This document shows, piece after piece, positions 1 to 5,311 of a DNA stretch of 5,311 nucleotides (position 1 is its first letter; each line of letters begins with the position of its first letter). The translations under genes were made by a program, and so were the position numbers. The notes under the pieces were generated by a model. It had not been told where the DNA came from. It was given only the letters and a program-made list of their open reading frames with translations, and made no database searches. This DNA is from an uncultured Erythrobacter sp. (lineage in GTDB: Bacteria; Pseudomonadota; Alphaproteobacteria; Sphingomonadales; Sphingomonadaceae), in the NCBI GenBank assembly GCA_947258465.1, contig CAMYIQ010000297.1:1-5311 (forward strand). The letters run 5' to 3'.

Positions 1-911
<911 letters not shown>

Positions 912-915
<4 letters not shown>

Positions 916-2132
916 GCAAGAACCCGCCCCGGAAGGAGGAAGTGCCGGACGACGAGGCGCAGCCGCTGACCGGGGAGGCGGCCAGCGCCGCGCCGATGCG
1001 GCTGCGTGCAGAACCGCCGCGTGTCACTCGGCTGTCGCGCAAGGTTCTCGCAGGCGTGGGGTTGGTCGCCAGTGTCGGGCTTGGAGGCGCCTTGATCTAC
1101 GCCCTTCAGACGCGCGATGGAGGTCGGCCGAACGAAGAGCTTTATTCGACGGAGAACCGCTCCACCGCGGACGGCCTCGCTGGCTTACCGCGTGACTACA
1201 CCGGGGTGCCGCGCCTTGGCCCGCCTCTGCCGGGCGATCTCGGCCGGCCGATCGTCGGCGCTCAGGATCGTGGACAGCCTGTACCGACGCCCAACGTCAA
1301 TACACCGAACCCTGGCATCAGTCCGGAGGAACAGCGGCGTCTCCAAGAAATCGAGACCGCCCGGACCAGTCGTCTGTTCTCCGGCACGGAGACCCGCGCC
1401 GGTGCGAGCGCGACAGCCCCAACCATAGCGCCGCCGCCAGCACCGGATCTTGCCAACCTCGGTCTCGCGCCATCGCCATCGACACCGTCCGCGCAGGACC
1501 GCCAGAACGCCTTTCTCAACGCGGCGGCCGACCGACGGACCGTGTCGCCCGATCGCATCGCTGCGCCGGCGTCGTCGAACATCCTTCAGGCCGGAGCCGT
1601 GATATCTGCCGCACTGATCACCGGCATCCGGTCGGACCTTCCGGGCGAGATCACTGCCCAGGTCACCGAGAACATCTACGACAGCCCGACCGGTCGCATC
1701 CTTCTCGTCCCCCAGGGCACGCGTGTCATCGGCCAGTACGACAACAATGTGCAGTCTGGTCAAAGCCGCGTGCTGCTCGTCTGGAACCGGCTGATCCTCC
1801 CTAATGGACTCTCGATCGTGCTTGAGCGTCAGCCTGGCGCCGATGCCGAAGGCTTCGCTGGTTTGCAGGACGGCGTCGATTATCACTGGTGGGATCTCGC
1901 CAAGGCGGCCGGCCTCTCGACGCTGCTCAGCGTCGGCGCAGAACTCGCGGTGAACGATGAGGACCGGCTCTTGCGGGCCATTCGCAATGGCGGTCAGAAC
2001 ACGTTCAATCAAGCCGGGCAGGACATCGTCCGCCGCCAACTCAACATCGCTCCGACACTGACGATCAGACCAGGGTTTCCCGTCCGCGTCATCGTCACTC
2101 GCGACATCGTACTCGAACCCTATGGAGGATGA
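912..2132 (+). CDS. trbI: TrbI, VirB10-like conjugal transfer protein
   Basis: This is the TrbI/VirB10 subunit, which spans inner membrane, periplasm and outer-membrane pore in type IV secretion systems. The protein has 406 residues, normal for the family. The GTG at 912 is chosen because GGGAGG (898-903) sits 8 bases upstream, the start overlaps the trbG stop, and the protein then has the expected topology. A longer frame reaching back to 660 only adds out-of-frame trbG sequence. Domain order: charged cytosolic tail about 1-43; one transmembrane helix about 45-66 (VLAGVGLVASVGLGGALIYA); Pro-rich periplasmic stretch about 95-195; C-terminal beta-barrel domain about 221-402. The barrel domain holds the family signatures LQAGAVISAALITGI, LLVPQGTRVIGQYD, RLILPNG and the closing IRPGFPVRVIVTRD segment. 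The helix-forming antenna region falls near 325-375. The stop overlaps an ATG at 2129 next to the DUF2274 gene, so the genes are in one operon. Confidence 0.96.
2124..2128 (+). promoter_or_regulatory. Ribosome binding site deciding the DUF2274 start
   Basis: GGAGG lies inside the last codons of trbI. It directly abuts the ATG at 2129 (zero spacing) but stands 6 bases before the in-frame ATG at 2135. The spacing therefore favours 2135 as the start of the small downstream gene. Confidence 0.7.
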
Positions 2133-2134
2133 GA

Positions 2135-2386
2135 ATGGCGAGCCTGAAGCTCAGCGCGATCACCGACGATAAGCCTATCAAGGTGACGGTTGAACTGCCC
2201 GCGCAGCTCCATCGCGACCTATCCACTTATGCTCAAGCGTTGGCGCAAGAGGCGGGTCAGCCGGCTGTCGATCCGGTTCGCTTGATCGTCCCGATGCTCG
2301 AGCGCTTCATCGCCAGCGATAGAGGTTTCGCTAAGTTTCGCCGACAATCGGCCGACGAGAAGGCGACCGCTTCGGTAGGCGGTTGA
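2135..2386 (+). CDS. DUF2274 family small protein of the trb operon
   Basis: This is an 83-residue protein of the DUF2274 family, which is recurrently found directly after trbI in alphaproteobacterial conjugation clusters (from memory of the family, not searched). Function is not established. The N-terminal part reads LKLSAITDDKPIKVTVELP followed by a helix AQLHRDLSTYAQALAQEAG and a second helix PVRLIVPMLERFIASD. A beta strand (KVTVELP) followed by two helices resembles a ribbon-helix-helix DNA-binding fold, so a regulatory role is possible but is inference. There is no signal peptide and no membrane segment, which argues against a structural channel part. The start at 2135 is preferred over an ATG at 2129 because of ribosome-site spacing; the longer form would add only Met-Arg. 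The last 56 bp overlap the 3' end of the convergent LysR gene. Codon use matches trbI. Confidence 0.85.
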   Translation: MASLKLSAITDDKPIKVTVELPAQLHRDLSTYAQALAQEAGQPAVDPVRLIVPMLERFIASDRGFAKFRRQSADEKATASVGG

Positions 2387-3251
2387 TCAAGGCCTTCAAA
2401 GCGGGGTTGGTGTTGCTATCGCACCAAATAGCACTCCATCGAAGGTCTTCGGCGTCTTGCAAATCCACCAGCCGTAATGCCGGGTGAACCGCCTCCAGCA
2501 TCGATCTTACTGCTACAGTAACGCCAAGACCTTCCCCGACGAGATAGAATAGGGTTTCGCGGCTCACACGCTGCAGGGAAAGGCGCGGCTTCTTACCAAA
2601 CGGTTTCAAGTGCGTACCGATGATCTCGGTTGCCTTCAGCCCGAAAGCATCGGCGCTAACGAGAAACAGCTCATTCAGAAGATCATGCCAGCAGACGTTC
2701 GATTTTTCCGAAATGCGATGCTGCGCCGAGACGGCGATGACAAGGGGTTCGTCCCACATGCGAACCAGGGAGCATCCCTCTACGCAGGGCTCGCCTAAGA
2801 CAAAGGCCATGTCCAGTCGATGATTGGATATAGCTGCGACCGTCTCTTCGAGAGGCGCTTCTTCTACTCTCAAGTCGATTCTCGGATGCCGAGCCCGAAA
2901 TCCGGCGAATAGGTCTGAAAGGGGGCTGCGAGCGAGGGACCCCATCAGCCCTATGCGCAACTGCCCGCATCGTCCTCCGTGCGCGGCACCGACCTCCTTT
3001 ACCGCACGATAGAGCTGCTCAGCACCACTGCGCGCCTCCTGGAGAAAGTGTTTGCCCACTGGAGTGAGGACAACACCGGTTCGACCCCTCTCGAAGAGAA
3101 TAATGCCCAGTCTCCGTTCGAGAAGTTGGACCCGGCGCGTCAGCGTCGACTGATTGACTCCTACCATCATAGCTGCCCGCCGAAACGAGCCGTGCTCTGC
3201 GGCGAGAATGGCGTATCTAAGATATCGAAGGTCGAGAGAGAGATCAGGCAT
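2331..3251 (-). CDS. LysR-family transcriptional regulator
   Basis: This is a complete LysR-type regulator of 306 residues, the usual length. The N-terminal winged helix-turn-helix is at about 7-66: LRYLRYAILAAEHGSFRRAA, then the recognition helix around NQSTLTRRVQLLERRLG, then LFERGRTGVVLTPVG. A linker helix follows (about 67-92). The effector-binding domain begins with GQLRIGLMGSLA (about 96-107) and contains the RLDMAFVLGEP stretch and the GEGLGVTVAV stretch at about 239-248. The inducer is unknown. Cysteines at 95, 156, 160, 187 and 277 are present, but no OxyR-like pair can be asserted. The gene is convergent with the trb operon and its 3' end overlaps the DUF2274 gene, so it may control transfer, as LysR genes beside trb clusters are suspected to do. 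A ribosome site is weak: GGAG lies 13-14 bases before the ATG. By eye this gene is less GC-rich than trbGI, so it may have a separate origin. Confidence 0.93.
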   Translation of the reverse strand: MPDLSLDLRYLRYAILAAEHGSFRRAAMMVGVNQSTLTRRVQLLERRLGIILFERGRTGVVLTPVGKHFLQEARSGAEQLYRAVKEVGAAHGGRCGQLRIGLMGSLARSPLSDLFAGFRARHPRIDLRVEEAPLEETVAAISNHRLDMAFVLGEPCVEGCSLVRMWDEPLVIAVSAQHRISEKSNVCWHDLLNELFLVSADAFGLKATEIIGTHLKPFGKKPRLSLQRVSRETLFYLVGEGLGVTVAVRSMLEAVHPALRLVDLQDAEDLRWSAIWCDSNTNPALKALINRLPKRSPSRRPIVGET

Positions 3252-3318
3252 CTGCGCTGACCCACTCCAACTTCCATGCCGTCATCGTTCGGGACACAGT
3301 GGGATCATCGGCTGCCTG

Positions 3319-3355
3319 GTCAGTCACGCCCCTTGGCTGTGCCACACGGACTGAC
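3319..3355. repeat. Wide inverted repeat upstream of the LysR gene
   Basis: GTCAGTC (3319-3325) and GACTGAC (3349-3355) are perfect 7-base inverted arms separated by 23 bases. The spacer itself contains a small TGGC/GCCA dyad. The repeat sits about 70-100 bases upstream of the LysR start, a common distance for autoregulatory LysR sites. The arms are not a textbook T-N11-A motif, so an operator role is only a guess; chance is possible. Confidence 0.3.
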
Positions 3356-3427
3356 GTCTTTACTCGACCGTTGCAGCTCATGCTCGCAACGGGCCTTTGA
3401 TGTGCGCAATGCCTTCATCAACGCTTT

Positions 3428-3446
3428 CCATTGTTCCCGACAATGG
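3428..3446. repeat. Perfect 7-bp inverted repeat next to the CueR-like operator
   Basis: CCATTGT and ACAATGG flank the five bases TCCCG. On the - strand the dyad would fall around the transcription start expected from the CueR-type promoter just upstream, and it includes an ATG (3431). It could be a second binding site or a short hairpin in the leader RNA. No T-run follows on either strand, so it is not a terminator. Confidence 0.45.
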
Positions 3447-3451
3447 CCAGG

Positions 3452-3482
3452 TGGATGGGGCTTCCCAGTGTTGGAAGGTCAA
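3452..3482 (-). promoter_or_regulatory. CueR/MerR-type promoter-operator, apparently orphan
   Basis: On the - strand a -35 box TTGACC (3477-3482) runs into a dyad with CTTCC (3473-3477) and GGAAG (3461-3465) separated by 7 bases. This is the layout of copper-sensing MerR-family (CueR) promoters, where ACCTTCC-N7-GGAAGGT lies between -35 and -10 with a 19-base spacer. Here the first half-site is the full ACCTTCC and the second is GGAAGCC. A -10 at the 19-base spacing would be CATCCA (3452-3457), a poor match to TATAAT. No MerR-family gene and no copper or heavy-metal export gene lies in the window. The next gene downstream on this strand is the LysR gene, about 200 bases away. The match is visible; its function is inference. 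Confidence 0.5.
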
Positions 3483-3512
3483 GACATTCCCTCGAGAAGG
3501 TGCGAAGGCGCC

Positions 3513-3530
3513 GCGACGAAAGAGCGTCGC
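3513..3530. repeat. Hairpin downstream of the redoxin gene
   Basis: GCGACG and CGTCGC pair perfectly around the six-base loop AAAGAG. It lies 58 bases after the redoxin stop on the - strand. With the neighbouring dyad at 3534-3551 it could form the 3' end of the redoxin transcript. No run of T follows, so classical intrinsic termination is not supported. Confidence 0.4.
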
Positions 3531-3533
3531 CAA

Positions 3534-3551
3534 CTCGCATGATTATGCGAG
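3534..3551. repeat. Near-palindrome 36 bp after the redoxin stop
   Basis: CTCGCAT and ATGCGAG form a perfect 7-base inverted repeat around GATT. It lies between the redoxin stop and the LysR gene. It could be a regulator-binding dyad or an RNA hairpin at the end of the redoxin transcript. There is no T-tract on the - strand side. Confidence 0.4.
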
Positions 3552-3587
3552 CTACGGCGGTCGAAATGTCGACTTGGAACCTGTTTG

Positions 3588-4124
3588 CTATAGCGGGGTG
3601 GGCAAGCAGCCAGAGCTGTCACACAATTGTGGACTGCCGCCCGCTAGAGGCACTGATTCAGCCGCTTCGCCCAGCAAGGCACCTATCACGCTCCCCAAGG
3701 TGAGATCGTCAACGTGCCCGAAGCGTTGAAACCGCCGCATACCGTTCCGATCGATGACGATCACCGTCGGCGTACCTTGCATATTGTAGGCGGTCATCGT
3801 CACCGGCAAGCGACCATCCTGCCGGTCAATGCCGATGGGAAAAGCCAACTGGTATTCATGAGCAAACGCCCCGAGCGCTTCACGCGTGCCCTGGGCCTCG
3901 TGATGCTCGAATACCGTGTGCAGTCCGATCACAGCGACCTGCTCTTTGGGGAATAGCCGAGCGACACGCTGCACCTGCGGCAGGCCGACGCTGACGCAGC
4001 CCGGACACAGCATCTGGAACGCCTCGATCACGAGAACCCTGCCCGAAAAATCCGGAATATCGAGTGGCTTGGACGAGTTGAGCCAGGCGCTTGTGACAAG
4101 CGCGGGCGCAGGACGGGGCTTCAT
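3588..4124 (-). CDS. Thioredoxin-fold redoxin (TlpA/AhpC-TSA-like), cytosolic
   Basis: This is a 178-residue thioredoxin-fold protein of the redoxin/TlpA group. Such proteins carry out dithiol-disulfide exchange or peroxide reduction; the substrate here is unknown. The active-site motif CPGC is at residues 40-43 (FQMLCPGC) after the strand VLVIEAF. The cis-proline loop GTPT is at 117-120, followed by the VIVIDRNG strand. No signal peptide or membrane segment is visible, unlike periplasmic TlpA, so it probably works in the cytosol. An unusual tail carries two more cysteines, C168 and C173 (CDSSGC), which could serve as a resolving or relay pair. The ATG at 4124 has AAGGAG (4132-4137) 7 bases upstream. 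The gene follows the AhpD-like gene by 56 bp on the same strand, which suggests co-transcription and a shared peroxide or thiol role. Whether it is a reductase or a peroxidase cannot be decided from sequence. Confidence 0.88.
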   Translation of the reverse strand: MKPRPAPALVTSAWLNSSKPLDIPDFSGRVLVIEAFQMLCPGCVSVGLPQVQRVARLFPKEQVAVIGLHTVFEHHEAQGTREALGAFAHEYQLAFPIGIDRQDGRLPVTMTAYNMQGTPTVIVIDRNGMRRFQRFGHVDDLTLGSVIGALLGEAAESVPLAGGSPQLCDSSGCLPTPL

Positions 4125-4144
4125 ATATAGTCTCCTTGGCCGGA

Positions 4145-4172
4145 GGCCGGGCTTCCCGCAGAAAACCCGGCC
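4145..4172 (-). repeat. GC-rich hairpin between the AhpD-like and redoxin genes
   Basis: GGCCGGG and CCCGGCC form a perfect 7-base stem around 14 bases, within which a further short TTTC/GGAA pairing (with one G-T) is possible on the - strand. It lies in the 56-bp gap, 8 bases after the AhpD-like stop and just ahead of the redoxin ribosome site. It may stabilise the upstream mRNA or lower expression of the second gene. No T-run follows, so a full terminator is unlikely. Confidence 0.5.
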
Positions 4173-4180
4173 GGGCAGTC

Positions 4181-4726
4181 TCAGGCGGCTTGCTTCAGCC
4201 TCACGCCCGGGAAGTCTACCGGCACGTCAAGCGCCACGTTCACGTAATTGGTGAACAGATTGAGCGCGACATGAGCGATGATTTCGACCACTCCCTCGTC
4301 GTCGAATCCCGCTGCCTTCAACGCTGCGACGTCGCTCTGCGTAACCGCGGCGCGGTCACGGACAACCTTGAGCGCGAAGGTGAGTGCTGCCTGCGTGCGC
4401 GGATCAGCCGACCGACCGACCTGCGCATCGGCCATCTCGTCACCCGACGCTCCGGCTTTCTTGCCAAGCGCCGTGTGGGCGGCCAAGCAGTATTCGCAGG
4501 CGTTGGCATTTGCGACCGCAACCGCAATCTCCTCGCCGAGACGCGCGCCGAGCTTCCCGCCGCCGAGCGCACCGAACGCTCCCCACATACTCGCCAGCGC
4601 AGCAGGCGAGTTGGCGACTGCCTTGAACATGTTCGGGACAACCCCGAACGCGCCATTGATCTTATCGAGGGTGGGCTTGACCGAGGCGTCGGCCGACGCT
4701 GGATCGACTAGTGTCACATGTGCCAT
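4181..4726 (-). CDS. AhpD-like carboxymuconolactone decarboxylase-family protein
   Basis: This is a 181-residue member of the carboxymuconolactone decarboxylase/AhpD superfamily. AhpD proteins use a CxxC dithiol to reduce peroxides or to pass electrons from dihydrolipoamide to AhpC. The chain shows E65, C77, C80 and H84 (in CEYCLAAH), the same 12-3-4 spacing as the catalytic E118-C130-C133-H137 set of Mycobacterium tuberculosis AhpD. This points to an active thiol enzyme rather than a true decarboxylase. The N-terminal part (FGVVPNMFKAVANSPAALASMWG) and C-terminal helices (EIIAHVALNLFTNYVNVALDV) are typical of the 180-residue peroxidase-related subgroup. No signal peptide is visible. An ATG at 4735 would add three residues, but AAGGA (4736-4740) touches it with no spacing and stands 9 bases before the ATG at 4726, so 4726 is chosen. 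It lies between a cysteine-rich MarR gene and a redoxin gene on the same strand. Confidence 0.92.
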   Translation of the reverse strand: MAHVTLVDPASADASVKPTLDKINGAFGVVPNMFKAVANSPAALASMWGAFGALGGGKLGARLGEEIAVAVANANACEYCLAAHTALGKKAGASGDEMADAQVGRSADPRTQAALTFALKVVRDRAAVTQSDVAALKAAGFDDEGVVEIIAHVALNLFTNYVNVALDVPVDFPGVRLKQAA

Positions 4727-4735
4727 AAGGAACAT

Positions 4736-4746
4736 TCCTTCTTCTT
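4736..4746 (-). promoter_or_regulatory. Ribosome binding site deciding the AhpD-like start
   Basis: The purine run AAGAAGAAGGA on the - strand ends directly at an ATG (4735) and 9 bases before a second in-frame ATG (4726). Only the second has workable spacing. The choice changes the protein by three residues. Confidence 0.55.
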
Positions 4747-4767
4747 GCTGGAGTGGGAAATACGGGC

Positions 4768-4793
4768 GGTCCGGCGATGGCAGTCGCCGGGCC
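4768..4793 (-). repeat. Strong hairpin in the leader of the AhpD-like gene
   Basis: CCGGCGA (4771-4777) and TCGCCGG (4784-4790) pair perfectly around a six-base loop, and three more pairs (one G-T) extend the stem to 10. It lies 42 bases upstream of the AhpD-like start. It could act as an attenuator, a transcript-stability element or a DNA operator. A T-rich tail typical of an intrinsic terminator is absent. Confidence 0.5.
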
Positions 4794-4801
4794 GCTTCGG
4801 T

Positions 4802-4825
4802 GTTCCGACGCTAAGCGTCGGGAAC
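4802..4825. repeat. Palindromic dyad, candidate MarR-type operator
   Basis: CCGACGCT (4805-4812) and AGCGTCGG (4814-4821) are perfect inverted arms around one A. GTT and AAC at the edges extend it if one G is bulged. A compact dyad of about 17-24 bp is the usual shape of a MarR-dimer site. It lies between the marR-like gene and the AhpD-like gene, so it could control the latter. This is inference; the same sequence could fold as RNA. Confidence 0.45.
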
Positions 4826-4832
4826 GGCGGCA

Positions 4833-4852
4833 TCCGGCAGCGATGTGCCGGA
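4833..4852. repeat. Inverted repeat directly after the marR-like stop
   Basis: TCCGGCA (4833-4839) and TGCCGGA (4846-4852) pair perfectly around GCGATG. It begins 11 bases after the marR-like stop on the - strand. It may protect the 3' end of that transcript or be an operator. No T-run follows. Confidence 0.45.
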
Positions 4853-4863
4853 AGTGTTCGGTT

Positions 4864-5311
4864 TCATGGCGCGCTCCTCGCCGGCTGTACGGTTCGGTCA
4901 GCGCTCGCCAGCGATGTCGCGGCGAATGTCTCCCAATTCGCATCCTGCAGGTCGCTGTCTGCGGTCTCATGCTCCATGCAATCCAACCGGAGATCCCCAT
5001 CCCCGATCGGCGCATCGATGAAGGCGCAATGATGGAGCTTCGCTGAGGCCGGGTATGTTCGCGGGCGAAAGTAGCGACAGGATACGCACATCCGCTGCAG
5101 CGGAATCGCGCCGGCACGCTGGAGCTGTCGGATCAGTGTGATCTGGGTCAGAAGCAATTCAGCCTGTGCGGAAACGCTGAGGGTGGCGAGCGCTTCGCTC
5201 ACTTGCGTCGAAGACTGAGCGATCCGTTCGCCTAAAATGCGTCCTGTTTCTGTAGGCCGAACCCGAACCGCCCTCGCGTTGGATAAGTCGGCCTCGCGCG
5301 TGACCAGTTCC
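4864..5311 (-). CDS. MarR-family regulator with C-terminal cysteine cluster (5' partial)
   Basis: This is the C-terminal 148 residues of a MarR-type winged helix regulator; the first helices and recognition helix lie outside the window. The frame is open from 5310. The visible part begins with the wing, ELVTREADLSNARAVRVRPTE split over residues 1-21, followed by TGRILGERIA and a long dimerisation helix. These are typical of MarR proteins. After residue 70 comes a cysteine-rich module: C75-x2-C78, then HHC with C95, then LDC with C111, followed by MEHE. The pattern Cx2C-x16-C-x15-C with adjacent His looks like a metal or redox-sensing site. A GTG at 5202 is internal and would remove the DNA-binding domain, so it is not the start. 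The gene is followed on the same strand by the AhpD-like and redoxin genes, which suggests it regulates them in response to oxidants or a metal. Confidence 0.85.
   Translation of the reverse strand, partial: ELVTREADLSNARAVRVRPTETGRILGERIAQSSTQVSEALATLSVSAQAELLLTQITLIRQLQRAGAIPLQRMCVSCRYFRPRTYPASAKLHHCAFIDAPIGDGDLRLDCMEHETADSDLQDANWETFAATSLASADRTVQPARSAP

Larger units (their letters stand above)
3252..3587. other. Gene-poor 336-bp interval with clustered inverted repeats
   Basis: This interval lies upstream of the LysR gene and downstream of the redoxin gene on the - strand, so it should hold the LysR promoter and the end of the redoxin operon. No frame here gives a recognisable protein; the overlapping + strand frames of 60-110 codons have no family resemblance. 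What can be seen is a CueR-type operator (3452-3482), perfect inverted repeats at 3428-3446, 3513-3530 and 3534-3551, and a wide inverted repeat 3319-3355. A 32-codon open frame (3320-3418, - strand) follows the operator. The interval may be the scar of a lost resistance gene, but that is inference. Confidence 0.5.

Noticed and set aside
1185..2039. 284-codon - strand open frame inside trbI
   Set aside because: It is the antisense shadow of a clear trbI gene in GC-rich DNA and has no recognisable domain.
2366..2383. ACCGC/GCGGT inverted repeat at the end of the DUF2274 gene as a trb terminator
   Set aside because: The stem is only 5 bases with an 8-base loop, has no T-run, and lies within two coding regions.
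3276..3729. + strand frames of 88-110 codons between the LysR and redoxin genes
   Set aside because: They overlap one another in several frames, run into the antisense of the redoxin gene and show no recognisable motif.
4136..4814. Long + strand open frames (191 and 178 codons) across the AhpD-like gene
   Set aside because: The - strand AhpD-like protein has a complete catalytic motif; the + strand frames have low-complexity composition and no family likeness.
4662..5117. 151-codon - strand frame overlapping the marR-like and AhpD-like genes
   Set aside because: It runs in a different frame from both recognised genes and shows no domain. Its one CSGC-like element is a frame-shifted reading of other sequence.
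4864..5202. A short complete 112-residue protein starting at the GTG at 5202
   Set aside because: The frame stays open to the window edge and the extra codons encode a typical MarR wing, so the gene is a 5' partial and not a short protein.

Overview
The window comes from a GC-rich proteobacterial genome. The Trb proteins, a DUF2274 gene directly after trbI, and the codon use together suggest an alphaproteobacterium of the Sphingomonadales or Rhizobiales type, most likely within an integrative and conjugative element or conjugative plasmid. The species cannot be read from the sequence, and no integrase, attachment site, origin, tRNA, rRNA or CRISPR array is visible.

Left part (1-2386, + strand): the 3' end of a P-type conjugation (trb) operon. 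It holds trbG (VirB9-like, 5' end outside the window), trbI (VirB10-like, complete, starting at a GTG that overlaps the trbG stop by 4 bases) and a small DUF2274 gene of 83 codons that begins at the trbI stop. TrbG and TrbI are the outer-membrane-proximal and envelope-spanning subunits of the mating-pair type IV secretion channel. DUF2274 has a sequence that looks like a ribbon-helix-helix protein.

Middle part (2331-3251, - strand): a complete LysR-type regulator, convergent with the trb operon. Its last 18 codons plus stop overlap the end of the DUF2274 gene by 56 bp, so there is no room for a terminator between the two transcripts. It is followed by a 336-bp stretch (3252-3587) with no convincing gene. 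That stretch carries several inverted repeats and an apparently orphan promoter/operator that closely resembles the copper-type MerR (CueR) class.

Right part (3588-5311, - strand): three same-strand genes. In transcription order they are a MarR-family regulator with a C-terminal four-cysteine cluster (N-terminal part outside the window), an AhpD-like carboxymuconolactone decarboxylase-family protein with the full E/C/C/H catalytic set, and a cytosolic TlpA/AhpC-like redoxin with a CPGC active site. All three carry candidate redox-active or metal-binding cysteines. The most economical reading is a small thiol-redox stress module carried as cargo beside the conjugation genes, with the MarR protein as its likely sensor. 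Three hairpins stacked in the marR-ahpD-like gap are candidate operators or RNA control elements. The cooperation of the three proteins is inference from gene order and motifs.
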